64,000 bases of DNA from Choanephora cucurbitarum (lineage: Eukaryota; Mucoromycota; Mucoromycetes; Mucorales; Choanephoraceae): assembly GCA_025331435.1 (NCBI GenBank), contig JAIWNI010000023.1, positions 62,001 to 126,000 on the forward strand. The letters run 5' to 3'. Below, piece by piece: positions 11,336 through 23,665 of the stretch. The notes beneath the pieces were generated by a model. It saw only the letters and a program-made list of their open reading frames with translations, had not been told where the DNA came from and did no database searches. The translations under genes were made by a program, and so were the position numbers. The first letter of the stretch is position 1. Each line of letters opens with the position of its first letter.

Positions 11336-11601
11336 TCAACCAAAATAGACTTGAGTGATCATGTTGTCAGCATCCACAAAGACATTGAGTCTTTCAGGTC
11401 GATAGTCTCTTGTTTGAGGCCGTCCAGGTGGCAAGACGCGATAACCATTAGGCAGTTCTTTAACGTGAACAGTCTATAGAGAAGGCATAAGTAAACAGAC
11501 ACAGTGTATGGAGTGTATGACTTAACCTCTTGATCGTTCTTGTTGCCATCTTCAATAAGGCGTTTACCGATAAGTATTTTTTGCCAATGTTCGTTATCCA
11601 T
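11336..11601 (-). CDS. Peptidase inhibitor I78 family protein
   Basis: Small gene in two exons, 11527-11601 and 11336-11473, with a 53-nt intron (GTTAAG...CTATAG), encoding 70 aa. The product begins MDNEHWQKILIGKRL and ends VFVDADNMITQVYFG. The block VLPPGRPQTRDYRPERLNV is the family hallmark (R-x-P-G...T-D-RPDRLN). I78 proteins are compact inhibitors of subtilisin-like serine proteases, related in fold to potato inhibitor I. No signal peptide is visible, so it is probably cytosolic and may act on internal or vacuolar proteases. It stands alone between gene-poor stretches. Recognition is by motif, so the inhibitory target is unknown. Confidence 0.85.
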
Positions 11602-13884
11602 TGTTGTAGAGAAAAGAAAGAAAGAAATTGAGTTGCGGTGGTTGAGAATAAAAGTATACGCCACATTACCTACTCCTAGACACGTTTGATCACAGAAAAG
11701 TATGTTTTGAAACCATATTCACATAGACTATGATTACGCGTCAATAGGTTGTATATTAGTTAGGATGGCGTTAAAGTACTTCCCCCCAGTTGATTTCTGT
11801 TCCTGAAAAAGAGAGAGGGGTGGGGAATAACCTTTTTTTTTTGTCATTTCACTTCATTGCTAACTTGAAACTAAGATCCGTATTCCGATAAAACAAGGTT
11901 GACTGATCAATCAAAATTCTTATGGATATTTTCGTTTAAACACGAGGTTACACTATTTATAAATCAGTTATCCAACAAGAACCCTCTTAGCAGCTATGAA
12001 CAAGTACAGATGGTATTTTCATATTGGAGGGTTCCAGACACAACTACATGGCCCAACAAAAGGGTGTTTCCGGAAGCTTTTTTTTTGGGGGTTAGAAAAG
12101 AGGCAATCTAGAGTGAGTGTGTTTATTAAGATCAAGAGCTTATGATTGACAATGACAAAGCCAAGGATAGTTAGTCAAAACTTTATTCTAGAAATCAACA
12201 AAATATCCAGAGTAAATAAGCCTTCATTTTACTTGAGATTCAAGTCTTTATTTTTTTTTATGTTTCACTGCCAACAAGTCAGTTTAGAACTTTATTCAAA
12301 TCAGTGCATCAATTCAAGATGGTCATTGACTTGATTGAATCTTTCACTTAAAAACCTTGTTCTTGATAGGCTCTGTTCGACAGACGAAGCTTTTTTTTCC
12401 ATCTGTAAGCCAAAGCATTAAAGCTAGATAAGGGCTTGAGATAATAGATCAATATCTTTGTCAGCATCTGATCTCAGTAGTCTCCTTTCTTGAAACAACT
12501 TGTACGTTCTTCATTGTCATCGATCTCTGGACTCTTGCTATTTTTTTTTCTTTCTTTTGCCTTGCTTGTGTTGCTTTTCAGCAAGCCATTAAATTTGCAT
12601 TGCTCTGACAATACTGAACATAATACCATCAGGTGCGACTACAGCCAAATGCCTTCAATCATGCTAAGGAGAGGGACACTGTGGATTGTTGATTCACCTT
12701 ATGTTTAAATATAGAAGTTGTTATGAAAGTAAGAGTCCTCCTCTCTTCTTGGTGATGGCATCACCAAGTCCTTTTTAGCTTTAATAGCCTTACCTTAGCG
12801 ACTGTGGTATTCCAATTGTGAGTATGTCATTATGTCAATGCGAATTGATCCATTGTCATCAAATCTTGATCAAGAAGTAACAACAGAAAGAAAAAAAAAG
12901 GATCTTTTCTTTATCTTGCGGGGAAAAGTTAACATATGAATTTATTTTTTGGTAAAAAGTGTATACTTTATTTGAAAATCAGCTACAGAATATAATTAAA
13001 AAGAAAGTCCATCTGTCAAAAATCTATGAGTACTGAGAAAGGTTTGAAAAGGAACCTCTTGGCCCTATTGTTCCTGATCAACGACACAGCGATTATGCTC
13101 ATGAGATGGGGTCTGCAAGGCTGTACCCAAAATTAAAAGCATGGTGACTGGGAGAGTCTCGTTAGAATCATTTTTGAGGCTAAGAAGAGCAGTCCAGACA
13201 GAGAAAACCTTCTTCAAGTTGGTGAAGGCAAGTATACCATATATGAATTTTTTAACTTTGACATGTGATATGCTATATTGAAACGGCGAATGAAATAGAG
13301 GCAGTTTTAGATTTGATGTTACACCCGAGAATTTCACTACATTTTTGAAACTTCCGTTTAATGCAAACCTTTTTTTTTGATATTCACTCTATGTCACTCA
13401 TAAAGAAAAGAGCTATACTTCTTTAATTCCATAATTTTCAATGTGACTCGAATACCAATAGAAAAATACTCTGTCTTGACTTAGCATATAAGCATTTGCC
13501 TTCTACAAAAAGTGAATTACATAATTAGGCATGCCCTGAAACACAAATCAGAATCACTCTTCTTTACCACGGTTTTACTATCATACACCTTAAAACAAAA
13601 GGTCTTTTAATGGGGTTTTTAAAGGTAAGACCCCCTCCTCTCCATTGCTATCAGGTCTTCCTAACCAAATTAACAGGTTATTGCAGTAATCTAAAGACTA
13701 CAGTATAGCTGCTGCTGCATATGCTTAATGCAAGATAGTATACATAGATTTAAATACAGCTTTTTTTTTGTCAATCAACTTGATGTGTGTATTTACATAG
13801 GTCAATTTATTAATAGATTAAATGATATATGGTAATATATGAATAGAAAGCATGTCGATTAAATCAAGTGATTCATAGTAGCAC
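11602..13884. other. Gene-poor stretch, one short hairpin
   Basis: 2.3 kb without a supportable gene. A perfect 9-bp hairpin, CTTGGTGAT-ggc-ATCACCAAG, lies at 12748-12768. Short frames at 11899-12111, 12490-12708 and 13065-13337 have no recognisable motif and are probably chance. Confidence 0.45.
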
Positions 13885-16236
13885 TTAGTCACTACAATTC
13901 ATACAACATTGATCAACATAATCAATATCAGCTCTGTTACCCCACCAGACAGGGAATTCGTAAGTGTTTCCAGAAACACCACCATACAAGGCCATGGAGA
14001 CAAAGAAGACCATCAAAGAAGTACCTGAATCCAAAGCAGCAGAAATCAGATAGTTATTCTTGGCGAACCAATCACTGTGACGACGCTTGACATAGCCTTG
14101 AGTGAACAAGATAAGCAAGAAGGAGACAGTCACCCAAGAGGTGTTACTACCAGGCATGAAGCAGAGACCCATCATGATCATGGGCACATTGATAAAGTTG
14201 AAGCCGACAGTGGGGAACTTGAGGTGCAATAACCAGAAGGGAACAGGCAAGAAGAAGCCAATCACAAAGGCCCATAAGACAATGTAGTAGGCAGTACCAG
14301 GACCAAACATAGCCATAGGACCAAGGGCACCCCAGGTGATGGCAGCACTGTTGATTGTCTGTGGTGTGGCACCGTTCCAGAACTGGTTACCTACAGGATC
14401 AAGCAGGACGTCGCGCTTGCTTTGAGTGATAGAGAAGTTGACAATGTAGTTGAAGATACAGCCGATACTGGTACCCAACATTTGGTTCAAGAATGTCAAT
14501 CTTGGAGGCACCTTGAGGTAATGACCGATCTTGAGATCCTTTGTCATGATACCTGCTTGAGACATGGTGTTGTAACCCAGTGTCTTGAAATACATGTTGG
14601 CAACTGGGTAGCCTGGCAAGACAAAACCACAGATCATTTCGGTCAGTACGTTGAGACCAAAACCATAGCCTGTGATAGCACTGATCATGTTAAGAGGTAA
14701 GGATAGGATGGTAGAGATAGCGATGGCAAAGATGACACCCCACCAAGGAAGTTGACTCTTGTTGGCATAACAGATACCAATGTTGAGACCAATACCGATC
14801 ACATAGACAGCATAGTACCACCAGGTAGGAACTTCTTTATAGGCCTTCATGAGTCTCATGTGGATGTCTTCTTCATGTTCCTGGACAGCCTTCTTGGTTT
14901 TGCGGAAATAGTTGAGAATATCCTTGCCGTAAAAGAGAGCTACATGTGTCATGGTAGAGGTCACCCCGATGTTGATGGCTACATAACTGAAGCCATAGAC
15001 AGCAGCAAAGTAAGGGTTACCAACTTCTTCTAAAGCTGTCAGGTTGAGAGAACTGTCGGCGTTCAATACATCGTCTTGAGGGTAGATAGTGGAAGTACCG
15101 TTGTCGTAGAGTCGGTAAATTGAATTGGAGAGGTAAGGGAAACTTTGAGCATGCCAGACATCATAGTAGTAGAGCAAAGGAGCAATGATCCAGAGCAAAA
15201 AGATACCAAAGAAGACGTTCAGTTGACTCCAAAGTGGGATGACCAAAGGGGTATAAGAGGAGAGTAAGTTCCAGTCAAAGCAGAGTTGGAACATACCCAT
15301 GCCTTCATTGGTAGCCAAACCACCAAACAATCTTTGAACCCATCGGCTGTCATTCTTGGCTAGACAGATGATGGAAATACCGCCGAGCATAGGGAACATG
15401 TATTGAGGAATGAATTCATAGATAAAGATGGCAAGGAACACAATGAAGAAGTAGCGTGTTCTTCTCTTGGCTTCATCTCTGTCGGTATTCAATGTCTTCA
15501 AGAGAGAAACAACAGGTAATGAAGTAGGCCATGTCATTGTTTTGGGATACACAAGGTAGGGACGAAGTTGACCGGCAATACCATAACCCACCATTTGAGT
15601 AGCAAACAACAAGAAGATACCTCCAGCAGCACTAGGAACTTGATTAGGGTAGAAGAGTTCTTGAGCCGAAAGAATATAGGTACCATAAGCACTTGTATTG
15701 GCTGAAGATACCATGACGAAAATACATGCATGTTCCTTCATGTTGAAGGGGCCAGGGTTGAGCCAGCCACCACGAGGAAGGTAGTGAGCCCAGGCAGTAC
15801 AGAACACATAAGCAAGAATCAACATGAAAGTATCGGTCAATGCAATACCAACAGGCTTGAAGACCATGAGTTGAGCAACAGATGAACTAAGTGCACTAAG
15901 AAGCTAGAAACAAAGATTTTTTGTTTAGTTTTGAATTGTAGTTTGAGTTTGATAACATACAACACCAGTCAAGACAGCACGAAAGGTCATCACTTTCATG
16001 GTAGGATCGTCTTCAGTAACAGAGACATCATTGATGATAGCAATATCAAGGTCATCTTCTCCAGAGATATACACAGGAGGCTTTTCAGTGTCATATTTCT
16101 CAGCAATCCAAGGTTCATCTAGATCAGTGTGTGCTTTCTCATTCAGCACTTCTTCTGTCTTCTCTTGTTGATTTGTTGTTGGGACTTTTTCTGAAAGAAC
16201 CTCTTCTTTATCTGCTCGGTTATGGTCTTCAGCCAT
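13885..16236 (-). CDS. OPT-family oligopeptide/metal-chelate transporter
   Basis: Proton-coupled transporter of the OPT superfamily, predicted in the plasma or an internal membrane, importing small peptides, glutathione or metal chelates. Two exons, 15961-16236 and about 13885-15895, with an intron of about 65 nt (alternative acceptor 9 bases away keeps the frame), give about 763 aa, the usual family length. The N-terminus is hydrophilic and acidic (EKVPTTNQQEKTEE), followed by about 14-16 hydrophobic segments. Early signatures are GGWLNPGPFNMKEHACIFVM, with the NPG and KEH motifs. The C-terminus has the typical FPVWWGNRADIDYVDQC. The substrate cannot be read from sequence. The upstream region 16237-16603 is shared with the 3' end of NDUFAF7. 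Confidence 0.93.
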
Positions 16237-16603
16237 TTGACTGTGATAGATAGAAAGTGATAATTAATGCAAGTAAAGGAGAAAAGAGAAAAGAAAAGGG
16301 AGATTGTTTGCTGTTTTATATGCAACCATATCTTGATCTTGCAGGGATTAGATAGGTCAAAACTTAAAACAACAAAATATGGCATGTGACTTCGGGAAAG
16401 TTGATCACCCAATATAGAAAAGATATCATCGAGACAAATTGGTTTCATTAAGTCTCAGAACGCGAAACCGTCTCACAAGATATGTAGAGTGAAGCGAAAT
16501 TGCTTTAAATGGCGATATATGTCTTTTTAGGCAACTCGATCTAATTTTATTCAAGTTAGATAGAGCATTTTCTATCTTTGACAGATTATGGCTGGCTTTT
16601 CTT
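16237..16603. promoter_or_regulatory. Intergenic, upstream of the OPT gene
   Basis: About 370 bp between the OPT start and the NDUFAF7 stop on the same strand. It should hold the OPT promoter and the NDUFAF7 3' end. No specific site is recognised. Confidence 0.4.
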
Positions 16604-18470
16604 TCAAAAGCCCACAGGACGAGATGGAGCTGTGATTTTCTTGTCGTTGGCAAAGGCCAGTACCTTATAGATTCGACCCATTGCCTCAGGATCTACCAGT
16701 CTTTCTGCACCATCCAACAATGTTTTCCGACCGGCAGCTGTCTTTTGGTTCTTGAACAATTGTTCCACTCTAGTCTGAATTCCCAATGATACCAAAAATT
16801 CTCCTTGTGTGATTGGTCCATAAGTACTGATATCTAAGAAGTATTACAAGAATCAAAAAAAAATGAACATATTCTCTAATTCTTTCATGTAGTCTTAGTG
16901 GTACCTGAAGTTGGTGAGACAGCGGTTTTCAAAAAAGAAAAGTCCACATCAGCACTCAGGTCTGCAGTTCCAGGATCACTCATTGGATTAATGATCTTAT
17001 GGCTCTTGATGGCCTAATACAAAAGAATGATCAAAAAAGGTAAAAAAAAAATCGTCATTCGATAGACTTACTCTCAGTGTATCGCCCTGTATGTAATCTT
17101 GTCCATAGTCAATTGCCAGACCAGAACCTCCATTACGGTCCAAGTAGTTTGCTATCTTGGCCATAACGCCATAACTGTCAGGAGAAATCTCTACACGATC
17201 TCCATCTTTCATGGCATCGAATTTTGCATCGTTTAACAATAATTGCGAAATTGGTGTAGATGAGGATGATTTGACCAATCTGAAATTGAATTCACTGTAA
17301 TTTCATACAGAATGTTATCATTTGTAAGAAAATCCCATTTAAAGCATTTGTTACCTTTCTTCACTATCATCGATATCAACCATCAATTCTCTCCATTCTG
17401 AATCTACTTTCTAGATATGGATAACTGTACTCAGTTCTGGTTTCTTTTTTCGGGAAAAGAGCTTCTCAGATTAAACACGATCTTACCTCAAATCCATGTA
17501 TGGGTAAAGCATCAAAAAACTCATGTGCCATTACAAATGACCATTGGTCTACTCAGTATATTTCTCTATCGATCAGTTTTTCCTTTTTGGTTTTTTTGTC
17601 TATTGCTGTGTTACCTGGAACAACTTCAATGGCATCATGCCAAGATACTTTTATGCCATCTGGTCTTTGAATAGTCTCAATAGCTGCTTCTTCTTTATTG
17701 CCTTCGACTCGAATCACATCGCTCTCATTAGATCCTTGAACAAGGGCAGCTCTCTGCATCTTTCGAAGTCCTGGACTGGCCTCAACTAAATGAACATCAG
17801 TCAATGTCTTGTAGAATTGTGGGAATTGTGACCATGTCTAATTTGTTCTGATTATTATGCGATTTCTTGTAAACCTTAATTCCTTCTCTTTCTTTTCATT
17901 CCTTCTTTTACCCTCAACATGTCACTCATTAAAGTGCCTCGGCCAGGTCCAAATTCTATGATCTGTGTCTTCTCAGGTTGACCCAAACGCATCCATTCAG
18001 TCATATAATATAGACCACATAGCTTGAATAAACAGAGATCAGGTTAATAGACTGTCATGAACAGTGGTTGGATGCTAAAGAGAATGTAGTAGCTTACTTC
18101 GCCAAAAACTTGACTTATTTCGGGTGAGGTAACAAAATCACCTTTCTGTCCAAACACATCTCCTAACATATAATATCCACTCAAAGGATTGACTAACACT
18201 TGCCTCATAAAATGTGATACAGTCAAAGGTCCTGTCACCTAATATGATTTTTTTTGAAAGAGAAGATAATAGGTGTTGAACAGAGCAATACAAAAGTCTG
18301 TGTCAGCTTCTGTTTTTTCTTTTTCTCAAAGAAATAATTACTTTGATAGTGTCTCGGAGGTGTTTCCCTAGAGGAGACAAAGCTTCCTTTTTAGGAGTAG
18401 TCGAAGCACTATAGAAACGAACAAGGCAACGTCTACTAGTAGAAAGTGTAGGCTGTAATATGCGTATCAT
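16604..18470 (-). CDS. NDUFAF7: Mitochondrial complex I assembly arginine methyltransferase
   Basis: NDUFAF7/MidA-type SAM-dependent methyltransferase. The human protein dimethylates an arginine of NDUFS2 during early complex I assembly in the matrix. Nine exons: 18342-18470, 18098-18238, 17912-18022, 17615-17837, 17487-17548, 17355-17410, 17072-17294, 16905-17013, 16604-16833; sum 1284 nt, 427 aa, normal for the family. The N-terminus MIRILQPTLSTSRRCLVRFY is a good mitochondrial presequence. Visible motifs: VTGPLTVSHFMRQVL, GDFVTSPEISQVFGE, the SAM-binding loop IIEFGPGRGTLMSDML, and AHEFFDALPIH. The end VDPEAMGRIYKVLAFA matches the family C-terminus. All exon phases agree. Presence implies this fungus assembles a proton-pumping complex I. 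Confidence 0.93.
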
Positions 18471-18557
18471 TACTCAAACTAAAAAAAAATGAAAAGAAAA
18501 AAAAACTTTTTTTTTCTCGGTTGTTTTATTAGAATTAAGATACCGATAGATTTCTAA

Positions 18558-20459
18558 TTAGCTTGAGTTGGCTTCAACAACTTTAGGGAACAAACCATTA
18601 AAGATATTCCAAAACACTTCCTTTCTGGCCTCTTCAAATATCTCTAGAGTAGGATGAGGATTAGGAACTTTACTTGTTTGCCAAAGTGGAATTATATCCG
18701 TGCTGTCTTTAGTCCGTGATTTGTCTTTGCTTTGGGCAGTTGAAGTTACGAGGCTATGGATGCTATCATGATCATCTACATCGATTTTGACGCTATCATC
18801 TTCTTCTATACCATTGCTTGCTATATTATCCATTTGTGCAAGGAAGGTAGGTATGCCTGGCTTATTACGTTTTCTTTCTGTTTTCTGTTTCGACAGAGGT
18901 GCCATAACACTGTCTACAAGACTTCTCGATCTATGAGTTATGTTGACTTGTAAAGGTGCTTGGTCTTTAACAAATGTATCGTAGAACAAGACCAATTTGG
19001 GAACTTCCTCGTCTTCGAAAGGTGTATTCAGTATCTCATCACAAGGACCAATAGCATCTTCGTCTAGACTTTCTTGTACAATAAAGTTGACAGAGTCTAT
19101 GTTGTGAAACATATCACAATCGTCAGTATAAACTCTGTTTCCAATCATGCGAACCAGCTTTAAGTATTGGTCATAGAACAAGATATTTTCAACTGTAAAA
19201 TCCTTAATGGCCCATGATTGCAATACTTTTAGCAAAGAAGGTGTAATTAATGCATGGTTCAATGATTTGACTGTCAGATCCAACTGAAAATCATCTGTTT
19301 TCTCTTCTTGATCTTTAGAATGACTTTGGGCAGATGCAGATTGGGTTGTTGCTCTATTCGTCGATTTTATTGATGCCTTTCGTTTACTACCTATTCCATT
19401 TAGCATATTGACATAGCCATCTATATCGAGTGTGTTGCCTGTATTCCTTCTTTTCTCTGCTTTACTTAATTTTCTGTCTTTAGGGACCGAGATGGTTTTT
19501 ATCATGGGTATTACAATGGACATGATGTGACTTGAGGTTGTCATGAACACAATCCAATTGACTGGTCCAAACACCCCTCGAGGACTAATGGGTTTGACCT
19601 GAGTAGGCACAGCGAAAATGACTTGCCAGACAATAAAGGCAATGAAGCATGGCACGCCAACAGACAACGTAACCCATATTTCTTGTCTAATACCATGGGC
19701 ATCGTCATCGTCACGAATATACCACACAATAAACGGCACAATGAGCAGGAAGAACCCACTGACCATACCAAGCACTACATAGTTACCGTAAGTGAATTGG
19801 CATTTGGTAATAAGTGTATATCCAGGAGCTCTGAGCCCCAGCGATTCTCCAAGCACGATGACGGCGATCAATACAGATATTGATAATCCAAGGAAAGCTG
19901 TGTGATACCTTGAGATTTTCTTCATTGCTTTCTTTTGTTGATTGAACCACTGGTATACTTCAGGTGATGAATCGTATCGATAATAATAGTGTTTCTGAAG
20001 CTGACTCGTTTGGATCAACATATGTAGCCTGTGAGTGCGCCATAGCATGGCATACATCCAAAAATAAAATCCAACCATAGGGCACCATATATAAAGTTCA
20101 CATGAATAGCTGGTATAGACGACTTGGTGAATAAAGATGCCACTAGAGAATACAAAGTGACCCACGGCCCCTAAAATAGAACCTAATAGGTCTCTCTTTT
20201 TTAATGAATAATCTTGCCACTGCCTTGTAGGGTTTGTCTTTGATCCTAATGACATATATCGGTAAACAAAGCAGGATGTGGTGATAGTAATGAACAGAAA
20301 GTTGAGAATAATCACAACAAAATAGACTCTCATTGCAATCAGTTTTCGACGTAGGTCGTGGCAAGTAACACTTCCTTCCTCATTTTCTACTGGAGGCTGA
20401 TACCCTTGGTTGCATTCAGGCAATGCTAAAAAGGGATGATATTCAAAAGTGACATTCAT
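18558..20459 (-). CDS. Seven-helix receptor with C-terminal RGS domain
   Basis: Single-exon gene, 633 aa. Hydrophobic segments at roughly residues 43-65, 90-115, 118-140, 185-205, 220-245, 257-280 and 290-315 make a seven-helix receptor. It is followed by a cytosolic RGS domain from about 396 (LLKVLQSWAIKDFTVENILF, then ILFYDQYLKLVRMI). The RGS end (IFEEARKEVFWNIFNGLFP) lies at about 605-625, separated from the rest by about 85 low-complexity residues rich in Lys, Ser and Asp. Fungal RGS-receptors of the GprK type have this order: ligand sensing outside, acceleration of G-alpha GTP hydrolysis inside. The ligand is unknown. It is divergently oriented to the uS2m gene. Confidence 0.85.
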   Translation of the reverse strand: MNVTFEYHPFLALPECNQGYQPPVENEEGSVTCHDLRRKLIAMRVYFVVIILNFLFITITTSCFVYRYMSLGSKTNPTRQWQDYSLKKRDLLGSILGAVGHFVFSSGIFIHQVVYTSYSCELYIWCPMVGFYFWMYAMLWRTHRLHMLIQTSQLQKHYYYRYDSSPEVYQWFNQQKKAMKKISRYHTAFLGLSISVLIAVIVLGESLGLRAPGYTLITKCQFTYGNYVVLGMVSGFFLLIVPFIVWYIRDDDDAHGIRQEIWVTLSVGVPCFIAFIVWQVIFAVPTQVKPISPRGVFGPVNWIVFMTTSSHIMSIVIPMIKTISVPKDRKLSKAEKRRNTGNTLDIDGYVNMLNGIGSKRKASIKSTNRATTQSASAQSHSKDQEEKTDDFQLDLTVKSLNHALITPSLLKVLQSWAIKDFTVENILFYDQYLKLVRMIGNRVYTDDCDMFHNIDSVNFIVQESLDEDAIGPCDEILNTPFEDEEVPKLVLFYDTFVKDQAPLQVNITHRSRSLVDSVMAPLSKQKTERKRNKPGIPTFLAQMDNIASNGIEEDDSVKIDVDDHDSIHSLVTSTAQSKDKSRTKDSTDIIPLWQTSKVPNPHPTLEIFEEARKEVFWNIFNGLFPKVVEANSS

Positions 20460-21144
20460 GGTTATAATTAAATAGCATATTTCTTAAATACAAAAAGCTA
20501 AAAGAGAAATCAATGATGAAAAGATTATCACAAAAAAAAATATACAGTCAGTAGCTGTTGAGATCCAACATTTGAAACCTATAAGCGTCATTTATAGAAT
20601 GAAACATCGCCTTTCTTTTTCGTTGTTTGTTTATCGCACTTCTATCAGAATAATGAGAATAAAACCTTGATTCAGTTACCTTTTTCTTAAGTATTTGATT
20701 TAAAAATGTAGCTTGAAGCATTGATCTATGGTCACACTGCTGTTCAATAAGATTGGCTTATCTATTTGCAAGCAATGTCTCCCTTTTCTCTCTCTTTCAC
20801 CTCACCTTTCCTCAATTTTTTTTCTATTGTCTATTAAGATTGACGTATAGAGCTTTTTTACCTGAGAACAAAGTAAAAATCTATTTCTCTCTCCCTTTTC
20901 TTTTTTGCTGCCTATGTCATTGACTAGATTTCATTGACAAATGTCAACCTGTTACAATATGCATCGTCAATAAGCTTTCTAATCTTGATTTCAGCATGAA
21001 TTGTTTGAGGAATTCATAACCGGACAGAACGTCACAGAGTCCGACCAAAATGTCAAGTTTCTTTTTTTTTGTGTGTGGTATGGGCCCAGGCAAGATTATT
21101 TTTTCGAAGCTTATTGCAGCCCTCTTTTTCTATATATCTTTTAA
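20460..21144. promoter_or_regulatory. Divergent intergenic region
   Basis: About 685 bp between the minus-strand receptor gene and the plus-strand uS2m gene, so it must contain both promoters. CT-rich tracts lie at about 20775-20830 and 20884-20912. No specific site is claimed. Confidence 0.45.
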
Positions 21145-22163
21145 ATGGCTTCTCGTGCTCTGTACAAATCTGCAGTTGTTAGAAGAGGTCTTGCTGCTCG
21201 TCAAAGTAAAAATTTGATTATATTGCTCGAAACTGAAAACCACTAACCCAAACCTAATATAGACCTCTTTAGATCTTTCTCAACATCTACTTTTGTTCGA
21301 CAAACAGCAGACACTACAAACAATGATCAAGTTACTCCTGAATCACTTGGTAGATATTGTTTTAATCGACTGCATGCTGAAGTAGTCGTTGCTCATGACT
21401 TTCTTTTTTCTCTTCTATTGTAGTCCCTCCTTCATCTACACTATTGAAGCAATCTATTCGTCAAGCAGTAACAACAGCAGCCGCAGAACCTATCACACCA
21501 TACAATTTGACCATTTCTAAACTCATGGCAGTAGGTCTTCATCTCGGTCATTCCACTAGTTTGTGGGAACCTACTACACTCCCTTTCATTTTCGGTACTC
21601 GTGAAGGCATCAGTATCATCAACTTGGAACACACTTTAGTTTATTTAAGAAGAGCATGTAATGTCGCTCGCGAAGTATCTCTTCGCGGTGGTTCTATTTT
21701 GTTTGTTGGCACTCGTCCTGGTTTCCAGGACTTGACTATCGACGCTGCTCGCAACTGTGATGGTTTCCATGTTTCCTCCAAGTGGATTCCAGGCACATTG
21801 ACAAACAGACATCAAGTTCTCGGCCGACATGCTCCTCCTGACCCAGAGGATCCTGGACGCCCTCCCAAGACATACAAGCCCGATTTGATTGTTTTGTTGA
21901 ATCCTTTAGAACACAAAATTGCCATCGCCGAAGCTCAATTGAACAATATCCCTATCATCGCCATTACCGACACAGATTACGATCCTCGCTTGGTGACATA
22001 TCCTATTCCTGCTAACGATGACTCCATTCGCGGTGTTGAGTTGGTTGCTAAAGTGCTGTCAGCAGCTGCTAAGGATGGTTTGCATAAGAGAAAGCAAATG
22101 TTAGATCAAAGAGAAAAGGAAAAGAAGTTGCTTAAAAAGCAACACTCTGGCAGCAGACATTAG
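21145..22163 (+). CDS. MRP4: Mitochondrial small-subunit ribosomal protein uS2m
   Basis: Structural protein of the mitochondrial ribosome small subunit, orthologue of bacterial RpsB and yeast Mrp4. Three exons, 21145-21205, 21263-21349 and 21424-22163, give 295 aa. The start MASRALYKSAVVRRGLAARQ is basic and hydroxylated, a likely import presequence. The core has LMAVGLHLGHSTSLWEP, FGTREGISIINLEHT, ILFVGTRPGFQDL and PDLIVLLNPLEHKIAIAEA, and the family ending ITDTDYDPRLVTYPIPAND. The C-terminal 30 residues are Lys-rich. Both introns have standard borders. Confidence 0.95.
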
Positions 22164-22425
22164 TTACAGTATGCAGCATGTAAAGGAAAAGATCAAAAAT
22201 CACTTGTATAGAGAGCAATAAAAAAAAAGAGTATAAACTTAATGCCTATTTAAACAGAATTAGTCTCTCTCTTTTTTCTATAGTGGATTGTGGTGTCGAT
22301 TAATTCATACAATGCGTTTACAACAAACAGAAGCGCTGTACTATATGTTTTTTTTGGAATCATACGTATCTTTGTATAGTGATTTGTCAATGCGATTATC
22401 AACATTAGGTTTGCTTTTATGCTGT

Positions 22426-22981
22426 TGTTACGCATAAGAATTTTCCTAGCACTCGATTACCTTCTGACTTCTATTCTATTCTCTGTACTCAAATCTGTAT
22501 TTCCTATTTAGTATGGACCCATTTGACAGCTCCTCTTGATCTCTTATTACGCGACAAGTTATTAGAATCCTTCTCTGACTTTACATTCATAACGATCAGA
22601 ACTTTTAAAGATGCATCGAGAATCCATTACATGATGATTCATTGACTTGATTGTTTAGATTATTTGCTTACAAGTTTGACACGGCTTCTTCTGCACTAGA
22701 GTGTAAGCTCTTTGACAATAAACTTAATTATTACGTCTATTTTACTTGATGCATACTTTTTAGCATGAGGCATACTCGCCACGTATCTCATTTTACTAGT
22801 TAGTTTCCTTGATACTTATTACAGATCGTTGTATTCTTTTGCTGCATCTCTTCACTCCATATTATCTATATCGTTAGCCGGACGACTTAAAACCTAATGA
22901 TCATGGCATATAACCTTGCTGCCTGGGTGTTCGGTTATATCTATTTAATCACTCCTCAATAACCCTCGACACATTGTCACA
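22426..22981 (+). repeat. LTR-like repeat, copy 1
   Basis: Starts TGTTACGC and ends about GTCACA. It shares long blocks with the copy at 23046-23665, for example CATTTGACAGCTCCTCTTGA at 22520 and 23141 and ATAACCTTGCTGCCTG at 22910 and 23581. The change in offset shows about 50 bp missing from this copy. TG...CA ends with a short inverted repeat fit an LTR. No matching target duplication is visible, so this is an older or rearranged copy. Confidence 0.6.
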
Positions 22982-23045
22982 GAATAAGTGATATTTTTTG
23001 TATTAATTTGTAAGAGAGAATCAGTGATGCTGGCTGGAAATATAT

Positions 23046-23665
23046 TGTTACGCACAGGAATTTTCCTAGTACTCAATTATTTTCTGACTTCTTTTCGCTG
23101 CTTTGAATCCAACTCTGTATTTCCTAATTGGTATTCAACTCATTTGACAGCTCCTCTTGATCTTTTATTACACAACAAATTATTAGAATCCTTCTCTAAC
23201 TTTCCATTCATAATGATTAGAACTTTTGAACATGTATTAATAATCCATTACATGATGACTCATTAACTTGACTGTTTAAATTATTAGTTTGCAAGTCCAA
23301 CATGACTTCTTTTAGAATAGTATATAAACTCTTTAACATTTCTTAATCAATAAACTTAACTATCATTTATCTATCTTAACTTATATCTCTCTTATTTACT
23401 TTACACTTGGTTGTAGTTTGACATATATTCACTACCTAAATCCACTTATTTGATTAGTTCCCTTGATACTTATTACAGATCATTGGATTGTCTTACTACA
23501 TCTCTCCTTTATATTTCTTTATTCTTTTATCATACTTTACTTTACGGTTCGTTACCTAAACAACGTGGTGCTCATTAAATATAACCTTGCTGCCTGATTG
23601 CTCTGTTATACCTCTTTGATTCTCTTTTACAAGTTACTGCAAAAACTATCCTTTGTCCTGTAACA
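23046..23665 (+). repeat. LTR-like repeat, copy 2 (solo LTR candidate)
   Basis: 620 bp beginning TGTTAC and ending GTAACA, a 6-bp perfect terminal inverted repeat with TG...CA ends, flanked on both sides by ATAT (23042-23045 and 23666-23669), which can be a 4-bp target duplication. Same orientation as copy 1, 64 bp away. No integrase or reverse transcriptase remains between or beside them. It ends 59 bp from the 3' side of a tRNA gene. Confidence 0.65.

Noticed and set aside
12748..12768. Perfect 9-bp hairpin as a terminator or small RNA
   Set aside because: Too short to be significant in 64 kb and no gene ends nearby.
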